From: Perilla frutescens
Taxonomy: Eukaryota > Streptophyta > Magnoliopsida > Lamiales > Lamiaceae
NCBI GenBank assembly: GCA_026008535.1
Contig: BRKX01000014.1
Span: 18,250,694 to 18,314,693 of the forward strand
DNA: 64,000 nt
Direction of reading: 5' to 3'
Numbering within the stretch: the stretch's first letter is position 1; each line of letters starts with the position of its first letter. The translations under genes were made by a program, and so were the position numbers. Under the pieces are notes generated by a model. That model searched no databases. It was not told where the DNA came from and was given only the letters and a program-made list of their open reading frames with translations. Of this stretch, positions 36,767 to 47,504 are shown piece after piece.

Positions 36767-37885
36767 ATGTCTGTTCCAGACAGATCAGATTCCGATTCTG
36801 AGGACTTTGATTCAAGTAAGTTTATCTCTGCCCTTCACCAAAATCAATTTAAGATTGTTGCTGGTCACTCGTTGATTTTCGAGCGTTGTTTGGTTAAGTC
36901 CGATATAGAGAGAACTGGTGTTGACTCTTTGTTGCATGATCTCCGATTAGAGAAATCTGCCTATTCTGCTCCTCTTTTTATTGCTGCTGTTGTGCATGAA
37001 TTTTATGCAAACTTGTCTAAGCGTATGCGTGATGCTTCCTATGAGCATGTTTTTTCTGTGTTTGTGCGGGGTCATTGGATTGCTTTTTCCCCTGCTGTGA
37101 TCAATGATTTTTTGGGTCGTGAGAACCTTGTTGCTCCTGCACCTGTTTTTGATCTAAATGAAGTGGTGTCGGAATTGACTGGAGGAAGTCGGGTGGTTTG
37201 GCCCTCGGAGCGTGCGTTGTTAGCGTCTGATCTGAGTGTGAAGTACTCAATACTTCACAAGGTTGATGTTCGAAAGTGGTTGCCCAGTACTCATGATTCT
37301 ACTATTGGCAAGTCCATGGCTTTGTTGCTGTTCACCGTAGGCACTCGTAGTGAGTTTAATCTTGGCCTACTGATCTTTGAGAACGTCATTGCTCATGCCG
37401 AATCAACTCGTACCCAGCAACCTGTTGGCTATCTTGGCCTAATTTTCAGCATCATAATGGCCCAGCATGATGTTGTGTCTGCAAATGATGTGTATGCGCC
37501 TATTGCGCAACCTTTGTCAATCAGTCACAAGCTGTTTTCGTCCCAGCATGCTCCGGATGTTCCTTCCCGCGATGCTGTTGAAAGCTCGAGACCTGTGCCA
37601 CCATCTATCCCAGACAGATCTGCTGCATCTTTTGCTGTCACTTCTGTTTTCTTTGACAGGCATATCAAGTCTCTGGAGCGTGAAGTTGTGTTTCTGAGCA
37701 AGTCCATTCGGACTTTCAAGACCAGGAAACAGGAGTTGGAGGCCTTTCTGATTGATCTTCAGGCCCGAGCTCTTAGCCTTGCCTCGCCGCTTGACGTGCC
37801 GAGTGCTTCCTCTATTCCTACTGCTGATAAGCTGGCTGATGCTGATGCCGATGATGATGATGATGCTGCTGCCTCCCCGGCCTGA
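36767..37885 (+). CDS. Sirevirus post-pol ORF B, putative plant transposon protein domain
   Basis: 372 residues. Residues about 60-230 (for example PLFIAAVVHEFYANLSKRMR, VFVRGHWIAFSPAVINDFLG, RKWLPSTHDSTIGKSMALLL) match what I know as the putative plant transposon protein domain found in many plant proteins derived from retroelements. Residues about 285-325 look like a coiled coil (SLEREVVFLSKSIRTFKTRK), a feature reported for Sirevirus env-like products. The tail is Asp/Ala-rich. No clear transmembrane helix is seen, so an envelope function is doubtful. The start Met is probably internal to a longer original frame. Confidence 0.65.
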   Translation: MSVPDRSDSDSEDFDSSKFISALHQNQFKIVAGHSLIFERCLVKSDIERTGVDSLLHDLRLEKSAYSAPLFIAAVVHEFYANLSKRMRDASYEHVFSVFVRGHWIAFSPAVINDFLGRENLVAPAPVFDLNEVVSELTGGSRVVWPSERALLASDLSVKYSILHKVDVRKWLPSTHDSTIGKSMALLLFTVGTRSEFNLGLLIFENVIAHAESTRTQQPVGYLGLIFSIIMAQHDVVSANDVYAPIAQPLSISHKLFSSQHAPDVPSRDAVESSRPVPPSIPDRSAASFAVTSVFFDRHIKSLEREVVFLSKSIRTFKTRKQELEAFLIDLQARALSLASPLDVPSASSIPTADKLADADADDDDDAAASPA

Positions 37886-37915
37886 AGTTTGGTGTTTGCC
37901 GTTTCTGGCAACAAT

Positions 37916-38290
37916 TAAGGGGGAGAAGAGTGTTGGTGAACAAAGGCCACTGCTGCTGCTGCTGCTTTGTTGAGCGTGTGCTCATTTTTTTTATGTTTGA
38001 TGATTTCTGAACAAACAATTTATTGGGGATGCTGTTTTACCCCACTTTAATTTTTGTTGGTCTGTACTATTTTTTTGATCGACTGACAATGCAGTTCTAC
38101 ACTGCGAAAACAATGCTCTAATCGTGATGAAGGCACTCCCAGTTCAGATTCAGGGGGAGTGTGCTTGTAACTGTCTCTGACAGTTTTTGAATATATCACT
38201 CATTTTGATATATTGTTGATCTGTGAAATTTATTCAAGTGTTGTGCAGATCGTGATGATAATTGCCGACCATAAACGCCAAAGGGGGAGA
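37916..38290 (+). promoter_or_regulatory. Three polypurine tracts before the 3' LTR
   Basis: AAGGGGGAGAAG at 37916-37927, CAGGGGGAG at 38151-38159 and AAGGGGGAGA at 38281-38290. Only the last abuts the LTR and would be the primer for plus-strand synthesis. Repeated polypurine tracts are a known Sirevirus feature. Confidence 0.7.
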
Positions 38291-38491
38291 ATGTTAGTGC
38301 CATTGCATGCACTAAGTTTTTGTGTTGTTAAATTGGCGAGATATGTTCGACAATGTGTGCCTGGGTATGTCCCGCGAAGATTTGTTTTCCGCTATGCAAG
38401 AAAAGAAAGAACAGTTGGTGAACTGTTCCAGAGTATGTCCCAGACAGAACCAGGGACACTCTATTTATGGCAGTTTCCTTGTTGGAAAGAT

Positions 38492-41400
38492 CACTACAAC
38501 AAAAAAGGCCTATTGCTACACGCCTTTAGCAACACTAAAATATGCATGTCGTTTAAAATGTCTATTACGACATTACACAATTATTTTTTTATCTGTGCAA
38601 TTATTTTTAATACTATTGCCACATTAAAAGGTCTATGTCACTATATTATATCAATTACGACACTATTAGGTGTCGCCAAAAAAATGATAAGTTTTCGTTC
38701 CTTTCTTATAATTAATTAAAAGAAAACGGTGGAAGGAAAAAGAAAAAAACTTCCTTAGGCGCCAACTTTCCCACCAAAATTATTGATATTTTTTTGTACT
38801 AAAAAATTAAAACCGTATGAAAATAGAGAAAAGGGGTGAAGGAATTGGAAACTGTCCGTGCCCTACCATCTCACCGAAGAAAAAAAGAAGAGAAATTAAA
38901 TCAACCACTCCAAATTCCTCCCCTGACATTCATTTTTCCCTACAATTTGATTTCTGCTGAGTTGGTTCCAGAAGATTAGAAACGGCGCCAGACAAGAAGA
39001 CCTTAACACAGACGATAGTGGGAGTTGATTTAGGTACATCCCGACATCTTAATTGTCATCAGGAGTCGACGCCTCCCGTTGGAATCCTGGGTAGTTAAAG
39101 CGCTTCTCTTCCCATTTTTTATGTATAATTTCTTAGGTTTTGGTGTAATTCATTGTTTTGAACTTTGTATGTTAATGGAACAAATGTGGTTGAGTGATTC
39201 GGACAGGGTGAGTTGCTATTCCTTCAACTTCAATTCCAGATATCCTAAGGTTATTGTTTAACTGTTTCCTTGCATATATTTTTGATTAACCTCAGTCGAA
39301 ATACTCTGTGCATTTATTTTGAAATTTTATTTATGAATATAAATTAAGTTGCGTAATGAAATTTATAATTCAAAAATTAGTTTTTTTTTATATATTTAGG
39401 TTTCTAATTATCATATTAGATTGAATATTGTTTGGGCCCTGGATGTCTTGGATTTCATATTGAGAAAACTTATATATAGATTAGTTTGGGTTCATTGAGT
39501 AATCACCTACTATGCGAGTGTTGTATTTAATTTGTAGCTAAACTGGTTCTTCCTAGCTACTCAGATGCATTGATCTTACTAATAGGAAATATCTTATATA
39601 TTAACCAATGGATTATATGTTTTTCTGATAGAATGGGAGCAACATCAATGGCTAGTGTGCAGGTTGAGTTATTCGAAGATTTTTTTTCTCTCATTGATTA
39701 TTAGTAGTCTCCACTCCTTAATTAGCATTCGAGATGTTCCCATTTTCAGGTCCGAATCCCGGTTACTCTTTTAGGAACTCTCTTGATGGGTAAGTTTGGA
39801 TGAATGTGTTTTTCTGAACGGGGGATGTCATGGTGTTCTACAATTGCAGGTATGTTTATTGTTGTCAAGTATGTTTTTCCCTTAGGTTGAATCTAATTTT
39901 CACTATCTTCATCTATGCAGGGCTTTAAGTTTTAGGATTCAAATTCCTTTCTTGCACTTGGTGCATTGGTAATGCAACTCTTGTCACACACCTCTCTATC
40001 TCAGAATTCTTTCTTCTTGCCCAATCACACTTCATCGTGTTGGGTAAACATTGATATAGTCATAACTAATACTTTAGAAATTGAGTTTATTGATTTTAGA
40101 TTCTTGACGAATTTATAAGAAGTTGTGTTTGTTGATTTCAGGTTTAGGTTCTTAAAAATATTCTGGTTCCATCCAGCCTAGTTTCTAGATTTCTAATTTC
40201 TCGTGGCATCCTGCTTACAGAAGATGCAGCCAGAGAAACCCTCCAAAAAGTTATAAAGGATAAGTTCCTGGATTTTGCAGAACTATTTTTTAAGTAAATC
40301 GTGACATGTTTTATTTATTTTCTTTTGTGGGAAATGAAAACCAGAGTAAAATAAGAGAAGCCTTGTAATCAAGATACATGTTCGTGGGGTTTGTGAAATG
40401 TGAATGTAGCTATTCATGTTATCGGCTGTAACATTCTTGGGTTACTAGTAATGAACTAATCACCATCCTTAATGATTCACATTAGATCAGTAGAAACAAT
40501 ATTTGTTCTATTCTTCTTTTCATTTGCAGATAAACTCGACAATGGAATGGAGTGAAAGTTGCAATCTCAAATTAATCAATCACAACAAAGGTATGAAATT
40601 GAAGTCTTGTATATTATGATTATGAATGTTGGATAGTGGCTTTGTGATTGAAGAAGAACGATTAAAATGTCTCTCTTATTAGATATTTTGTTTTCTTGTT
40701 TCGCAATTCTTGGATAAATCTGTTCACAAGTAGGATAATACTATATGTTGTCATTTTAATTTTTGAGAAGGGAAATTCTATATTGTGTGCTTTAAGATTT
40801 TAATTTTAAAACAAAGTAAGTTTATTATATTTAATTTTTGCAAGTATGACTACAACTTGAATAGATGTATTTATAGTACTGGTGAAATGGGCATTATGGT
40901 ACATAATGTAGTATTGCTTCATTGACATTTATTTATTATATAAGAAACTTTTCAAAATCTGAGTGTTATATATTGATGTTTATTTCAGGTGGCACTTAAC
41001 GGAGGTCAAGAAGAATTTGATGAATGCAACTAACAAGATACTTACTCACGGTTGTGGCAGAATGATCTTCATTACCAGTAATCTTAGTTTTGTTTTCTTT
41101 TCAAATTGGTTGGTAGTATTTAGATCTGTTGTTAGCAAATAAGATGATGGAGTTCATTTTATTTTTTTTGTTTATTGACAATTTTTTCGTTGTTATGAAG
41201 TTTGAATTCATATTTGAAATGAATGGATCTAAATCTTCATGTTTGTGTTAGATATGTGTTAGTTATATATTAATATTCTGATATTAAAAAATATTTTTAA
41301 AAAATAAGATGCAAATTGTATGGCAATTTAATAAATTGGTAATATAAAATTTTATAATACAAATATGGCTAATATGCGTTTTTTTAAAATGGTAAAATAG

Positions 41401-41624
41401 TTTTTAACGGCACAAAAAATGTCATAATATATAATTCTCTAGACAAACACATGTCGTAACAAGACATTTATCAAGACACAGTATAGTGTCTCTATATCCG
41501 CTGAGCCTATCCCAACATTAGTTTGGATGACGTTGTAAGTGAATGTTGGGATAGGTCAGATGTTGTAATAGGTACCTTATTAAGACACAATTAAATGTCT
41601 TATAAAGCAATTTTTCTTGTAGTG
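38492..41624. mobile_element. CACTA (En/Spm) transposon, non-autonomous
   Basis: Ends are CACTACAACAAAAAAGG on the left and, reverse-complemented, CACTACAAGAAAAATTGC on the right. The 3-bp duplication is GAT (38489-38491 and 41625-41627). Both features define the CACTA superfamily. The 3133-bp interior has no transposase. Around 38930-41100 it reads like gene-derived sequence with splice-like signals (one open stretch near 40205-40290 contains LLTEDAARETLQKVIKDKF), but I do not recognise the source gene. Both subterminal 200 bp are rich in GACAT/TGTCG-type words, as expected for transposase binding regions. Confidence 0.9.
41506..41555. repeat. Subterminal hairpin of the CACTA element
   Basis: CCTATCCCAACATT (41506-41519) is perfectly complementary to AATGTTGGGATAGG (41542-41555), with a 22-bp loop, 70 bp from the right end. 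Confidence 0.85.
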
Positions 41625-42593
41625 GATCTTGCGCCAAACCAGTTTGGAAGGTCAAGATAAATTCGTTTTACTGCCTTGTGGTGTAGATCCGGTGCTGAAT
41701 TAACCCTCCTACACATGGGAAGTATCTACACACGTTTGGAAGGCCACAAACCACTTACCTAGTTGGCGGAAAGCAAGAGATTGACGCCAAGCTAAAGTGA
41801 AGACTATATATGAAGACCGATTTGTGCAGCAATCGGTACCACTGATATTTTGTTTAGATTCTAATGTTAGAATCAGTCTGTGGTCATTTTTGTAACTAGT
41901 AGTTGTTTATTAAAATGTTCAATATGATAGACTAGTATTGAGTGTTTACGAGTGAAACACGTGAGGGGATTTTTATTCCGTTTTGTACGCAATCTTGGGA
42001 GAGATTGTAAGTTGAAGTCGTGGGTAGCTAGAGGGAGTCTAGTGTCACGGTTGTGAGGGGATCTTACAACTTTCGACTAGTGAAAAAGTTCGTAGAGAAG
42101 AACGGGTAGCATAAGGCGGGAGGCTTGTATGTGTAATATCCCTAATACACTCGACGAAGGAGTACCAGTCGAATCTTCAAGTTTGGGAGCAATCCCCCCA
42201 GAGTAGGTTGGTTGAACCGAACTGGGTTATCATCTCGTGCATTTTTACTGCTTTATTTTTTTATGTTCTTGCATCTGTCCCACACATATCACAGAACAAT
42301 TTTTAAGCAGTTTACTAAAAACGTTTAAAGCACGGATTACTGTTTTTCAGTAATTACTTATTTTGTGTTATTTTTTATGATATCATATAACAATGATTCA
42401 TTTCAGACAAATAATTTTGCGTATTGATATTGTATCGTGAAGTGATTTATAGTTCTGAAATACTAATATATTGAGTTTCACTTATATGCGTGACTTCATG
42501 CCTAATTTTTAGCATTTTGATTGCTAGGCATTCAAATTTATGATAAATGATGTCAAAAATGAATATTTTTTAGTTAGCAGATTTATATTGTAT

Positions 42594-45500
42594 TGTAATA
42601 GCCCGGTCCCGAGATAGGGATTAACGAATGGGGACGGGGTGTTATTAAGGGATTTAACGAGTAATTTCAGAAGATTAACGAAGAAGTTTAAGAATAAAGG
42701 TACGCTTTGAAGATAGTTGATGATACTCGGGTTTACTTGATTAAGAAGGACACATGCTTTAGCGGAATAAAATGGCTGACTAATTAGATACCAACAAGCA
42801 TAGGCTCTTTTATAGGCGAAAGGAAAACATACTCGGAAAGCGGAAATAAACTTAATATGCGTCTTATATATATATATATGTAATCGTCTGGAAGTATTCT
42901 TAGAATCTCGAATAATCGTAATAGACTTTGAACGGAATTTAGAAAGAGTTAATCAGAGTAGCAGAACACATAATGGGATTTCAAAGAAACTTGTATAATA
43001 GCAAAACAATCTTGGCAGCCAACCCACATCCACAGCCACCATCATCCTCGGCATCTCAACCTGAAAACATTTGAAAAAGAGGGCGTGAGCACTAATGTAC
43101 TCAGTGGGTTTTTAATGAAAGCTTCTTTAATAACTTGAGAAATATCCAACATTAAACTGGCGGTATATGGAGAGCAAAACGCAAAAGCCCTCTCCATATC
43201 CGCAAAACCTTTTCTTTACTATTGGGCCCAACCTTGGCTCAAACCTGTCGTCAACTGTACTCTTAGGCATGCCATAGTAGAGGGATTACCTCAAATATAC
43301 GAACGAGTTTGCGTGGGAAAAACCCAGCAGTGACTCCCTTAATGATTCTGAGCTCATATCCTGCTTAAATGAAAAGCTAAGTTCCTTCTCTTCCTATTCT
43401 TGCTAGCAATACCAAGCTTAGAACAATGTCTAATGCTAATACCTTATTACTGCATAATCTCAGCCTACAAAGGGTTAAAGCTACCCTAACAAGGCAAATC
43501 CTTAATCCTCAACTATATGAGCTTTAACAAAGCATAAACATTCAAATACGAGGAAATGAACGCGGATAGACATCGATTGCAATAAAGCAATTCTAAACAC
43601 TTCATGCTATCATAGATTGTAAATAAACAATTCTAGCATATCTAAACATACTTGAGAGCTCACTTAACTTATACTAATCTTCCTTTACTTTATCTAACTC
43701 AAATAACAATTCAACGTAATCATGCATATAACTTCTTTTATTCCTTTCCTTTCCTTGTACAGAGATCAAACAGGCTGAGCAAAAATACTTTATTGGATAT
43801 CTCATTTTGCCCTAACATGCTTCTAGAGCTTATTAGCTCAAACTTTAGATGAGTGTAGATTTACCCACCTCGATTACTTGACAGAAGATGAAGCAACGAG
43901 TTGATGATCCTTCTCCGAATTCCTACGAGACTCACTTCCTCCTACAGAAGTCGAATCATCGACTTAGCGACCTTCTTCGAAGAAGTTAACTATCTAAATC
44001 GAGAAATAATGACATTTTACTCGAAGACTAAAATCTAAGACTTATTTACAGATTGCACGACTTTACGACTTTATGAATTTCGAGAAGAATTTATTTAAAG
44101 GACATCTCGACTCGATTTCTCAATTTTTAGACAAAGAATAACTTGAATGGATTACTCGAAATAAATTGAGAATATCTTGATTGCTTCTCTAAAATTTAAC
44201 TTGAAATTAACTTGGAAAAACTTGACTCGAAGAAAACTCGAAAATTTGGGAGGACGAGCGTCGGACAACGGGGGGGGGGAAACGTCGCGCGCCGGCGGCA
44301 CCCCGCGTGCCCGCGCAGCCCCGCGCCCGCGCAACCTCCGCGCCCGCGGGGTCCTGGGCCGAGGGAGGCGTCGCGTGGCCGCGCACCCCCCGCGGTCACG
44401 GGACCCAATTTCTCTCTCTCCTGGGCGATCTTCAACTAGGTTCTTTGACTGTTCTTCGTGTTCGTTGATTTCTTCGACGAACACGAAGAACACGAAGAAT
44501 AATTAACCCGGATTTTTATAAAAACAACGTGTTTGGATTTATCATGCAACAACATACTTTAACTTAAAAATAATTTTGGCATTATAACGGCATAAACACG
44601 AAAATCTTCCGAAAATAATTAAATATGGCTTGAACGGAATTTAAACGGAATAAACGGGGCTAATCTCAAGAATAATAACGACAAGAATGAAGCGAGAAAT
44701 ATAACGTAAACGCTATTAACTTGGAACTTCAATAAAAACTGAAATATAACTTAGACGGAAGGTAAACGAGCAATAATGAAGAACGCGAAGAACGGAAAAT
44801 AAATGCGGAATTTAAAGACGGAAAAAGAAATGGAGATTGAGACCGACGAACAAGAATGGACGGGGTTAGGTGCGTCGAAGGAAGGTGGCTAGCTCGGCGT
44901 CTCGTCGAGTTGCAACGGCGGCAGAGCCGCCCGCTACAACCCAACGGCGCCCCTAGCACCTTCCCTCACCGCATTCCTTCCACGCCACTCCGCTCGTCGT
45001 CTTGAAGAACACTCACGAAGAACACTTTTTACTTTGACAGAACCTTCTCGGCTTTCAAAGCTTCTCACCCTCTCGATTTAGAAGTGAAATAGATGACAAA
45101 TGAGCAATGAAAGCTAAAGGGGTGGCCTTGTATTTATAGGAAAAGCTTTGGCTTCCAAGGGAAGCCACTTCAGTGCAAGAATACTGCAAAAGTTACCCCG
45201 GATTTGGTTAAAAGCTGCTTTATTCGATGTCGAGGTCCAAATGACCTCAAACACGAAATTTAAAAATAGCGGGAGACTCGTTGGCTCGAATACTAGTGAA
45301 CCAACTTGATTCGTGAAAAAGACGGGGTCGTCTGAAGAAAGACGAGCAAAGATTCCCTTTTTGGAATTACTTTTTACTATTCACTCAGACTGACAGATTT
45401 TGCTCCCGAGCGTTCGATTGGCCTCAGAATGTCAATCCGTGAACGCCAACAGAATCCTTGGGTCATTTCCCATAAGAGGGGCCTGACAGAACTAGACTCG

Positions 45501-45845
45501 GATCAACGAGGAGGATTTCGTAAATTTCTCAAAACACGAACGCACGCAACAGTTACTATTCATTCATCCTTTAAATACGTTTTTCATCACCGGGAACTCA
45601 ATTGACTTCAGAATTAAAATCCGAAAACACCGGCACACTCCTTGAGTTAAAACCTTTCTAACGAGACCATGAATGGTCATAAAAGAATTAAGATCAATTT
45701 TCCAAAAAGATGATTTTCACGAAAACTGACCCTTAAAGTCGTGACTGACATCTGACCTCAATTAACCTTAATTAATTTTATTCCTTAACTTCTTAATTAT
45801 CATTCAGAATCCTCTAAACCTTAATCGAAAATCTGGGGCGTTACA
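42594..45845 (-). mobile_element. Solo LTR, 3.25 kb, Ty3-like
   Basis: On the minus strand it begins TGTAACGCCCCAG and ends GGGCTATTACA. Flanks are TGTAT on both sides (42589-42593 and 45846-45850), a perfect 5-bp duplication. No internal direct repeat or coding domain is present, so it is one very long LTR left after recombination between two LTRs. A TATA box (CCTATAAATACAAGG, minus strand, near 45126-45140) would put the transcript start near 45110, leaving about 2.5 kb of R-U5. LTRs of this size and the TGTAACGCCCC start suggest a Tekay- or Tat-type gypsy family (inference). Confidence 0.85.
44249..44406. other. GC-rich island inside the 3.25-kb solo LTR
   Basis: About 155 bp are almost entirely G and C with many CG and CGCG dinucleotides, in surroundings that are A+T-rich. 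Open frames on both strands here (Arg/Pro/Ala-rich) come from composition and are not genes. Confidence 0.85.
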
Positions 45846-45850
45846 TGTAT

Positions 45851-46589
45851 TGAGCTTAAAATCTACAAGAACATGTATTTATATTTATATACTACCTTAT
45901 TTGATCTAAAAAATATGTATTCAACACATTTCAAATTTTTTAATATTTTTCTTTCATAGTTAGATATTATATGGATATTTTCCATATCATACATAAAAAA
46001 ATGATCAATGCTTAATTTCACACTACATATAGACCAATGTTTTACAACAATACAATTTAATATATTCATACTCATGTGTTAGGAGACGTAAAATTATATG
46101 ATGTCGAAGATCAATGGAGATTGAAGTATTCTCTACAAATAAAAGTAATGATGATGAATTATTAATTAAATTGTGGAAGCGTGCTGCTGAAGCCTTGACA
46201 ACTCTTTCTCGATGATATCCTTTCCACTTCACACAGTGTAGAGGGATGACAAAGATGCATATATAACAATTTTTAAAATGTGTTTTTACGATATTGTGTC
46301 ATTTTATTCTTTTTTTTTTATCACTGTGCCTAAAAGTATAAATGATTCTAATTATGTTTTTATGAATTTCAGGCGAGCCTATTACATTGTTCGTTTTGTT
46401 CACATAATGAATAGAAAGTGTAAATTAATTTATTTATGAATATGAGTTGTTTATCGATAAAATAGTGAACAAACTTCAATGTAATATTATATTTTTTATA
46501 CATTTTATGACTGTTTCTATTAATTATTTAATTATATATAATTCAATTATTTTATTCATACAAATTATTAATTATAAATTATTTATATA
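45851..46589. other. AT-rich DNA leading into a Helitron-like 3' end
   Basis: No gene seen. It may be the interior of the Helitron whose end is at 46624, but no 5' end was identified. Confidence 0.35.
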
Positions 46590-46624
46590 TCTCTCACCGT
46601 GCATCGTACGGGGTGTAATACTAG
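46590..46624 (+). mobile_element. Helitron-like 3' terminus
   Basis: A short hairpin (CCGTGC ATC GTACGG, 46597-46611, one mismatch) is followed by GTGTAATA and CTAG, then T. Hairpin plus CTRR ending before T is the Helitron 3' signature. Confidence 0.5.
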
Positions 46625-46695
46625 TATATATAAGGACAAATAGTTATGTCTTAATTAGTAACCTAGCTTTTTCCCGCCAAAACCACATACTATTT
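46625..46695 (+). mobile_element. Possible Helitron 5' segment
   Basis: The sequence with TATATATAAGGACAAATAG and then CTTTTTCCCGCCAAAACCAC resembles the second segment at 49639-49711 and the TTTCCCGCCAAA block common near plant Helitron 5' ends. The exact TC start is not clear. Confidence 0.35.
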
Positions 46696-46942
46696 TTTAG
46701 TAATTATTCATTTGAATATTAATATTAATTAATATTAATATATCAAGATTGTATTATAAAGTTTATTAGTGTTATAATTAATTAATCAATCATATCATCT
46801 TAATATAACATGTAATGCTTTATATATATATTAAGATAATTAATAATTAATATTTGTTAATTAATCGATGTTGGATTTTCAAAATATTATTGATATTCAA
46901 TTATATTTTTAATTCAATTGTGTCCAATAATACGTGATAGTA

Positions 46943-46970
46943 TGGATATATATATATATATATATATATA
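46943..46970. repeat. (AT)n microsatellite
   Basis: Fourteen TA/AT units without interruption. Confidence 0.9.
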
Positions 46971-47504
46971 CATCTACTATTAATCAATGTATTCCAATTC
47001 CGACAATCAATGTATTCCTATTCTTTTAATTGTGTAAAGATATAAATTAACTTGCCTATATCTCTAACTTATTTCCAGAATATGAAATATAAAATATATT
47101 ATACAATTAAAAATTACACCATTAATGCGGCGCATTATTACGTTGATGATTGGAATTTGGGATCAGTTACATAACACATTTCTTTAAAATGGAGATGTTT
47201 GAGATAAGTTATAATGTAATTAAGGTTATAGAATATTGATCTCCTCACTTTACTTAAATAACCGCGCGTACATGCAAACTACAAAAATTCAATAGTATAA
47301 ATATCCGATAAATTTGTACATCAAATCACTAATTTTATTCGACTTCTTCTTTCATTTCTTTGATTATTCATTCTCTGATTAAATATGATTTTTTTTTTTT
47401 TGCAAATATGTGCCAATCATGTCAATAATGTCGGTCATTCCAATATAATTCCAGTGTTAAAACTTTGAGTTGTTAGGATTATCCAAATTCCACACAAGAG
47501 TGAT

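Larger units (their letters stand above)
31652..38183 (+). repeat. Dispersed palindrome CTGTC-N3-GACAG inside the Sirevirus
   Basis: Copies or near copies lie at 31652-31664, 33272-33284 (last base changed), 33644-33656, 34451-34463, 35475-35487, 35944-35956, 36771-36783, 37606-37618 and 38171-38183. The LTRs carry the core TGTCCCAGACA (29726-29736, 38436-38446), and a weaker copy lies at 31290-31300. They fall in several reading frames and in non-coding spacers. Confidence 0.75.
29582..42349 (+). mobile_element. Ty1/copia retrotransposon of Sirevirus (SIRE/Maximus) type, with nested CACTA
   Basis: LTRs at 29582-30500 and 38292-42349 (the latter split by a CACTA element at 38492-41624) flank gag-pol and two further ORFs. 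The target duplication GTAAT is perfect (29577-29581 and 42350-42354). Gene order protease-integrase-RT-RNase H marks Ty1/copia. The large size (9.6 kb without the CACTA), LTRs of about 0.92 kb, ORFs between pol and the 3' LTR, and several polypurine tracts are the known traits of Sireviruses. LTRs differ at roughly 25-30 positions by eye (about 3 percent). Gag-pol has seven in-frame stops, so the copy is inactive. Confidence 0.92.
38292..42349 (+). repeat. 3' LTR of the Sirevirus, interrupted
   Basis: Parts 38292-38491 and 41628-42349 together match the 5' LTR. The junction carries a GAT duplication from the CACTA insertion. Confidence 0.92.

Noticed and set aside
35740..37885. Calling the post-pol ORFs a true envelope gene
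   Set aside because: No signal peptide, fusion-like segment or membrane helix can be seen; position alone does not support the name.
44152..44506. Overlapping ORFs on both strands rich in Arg, Pro and Ala
   Set aside because: They arise from a GC-rich island with few stop codons inside a solo LTR and match no protein family.
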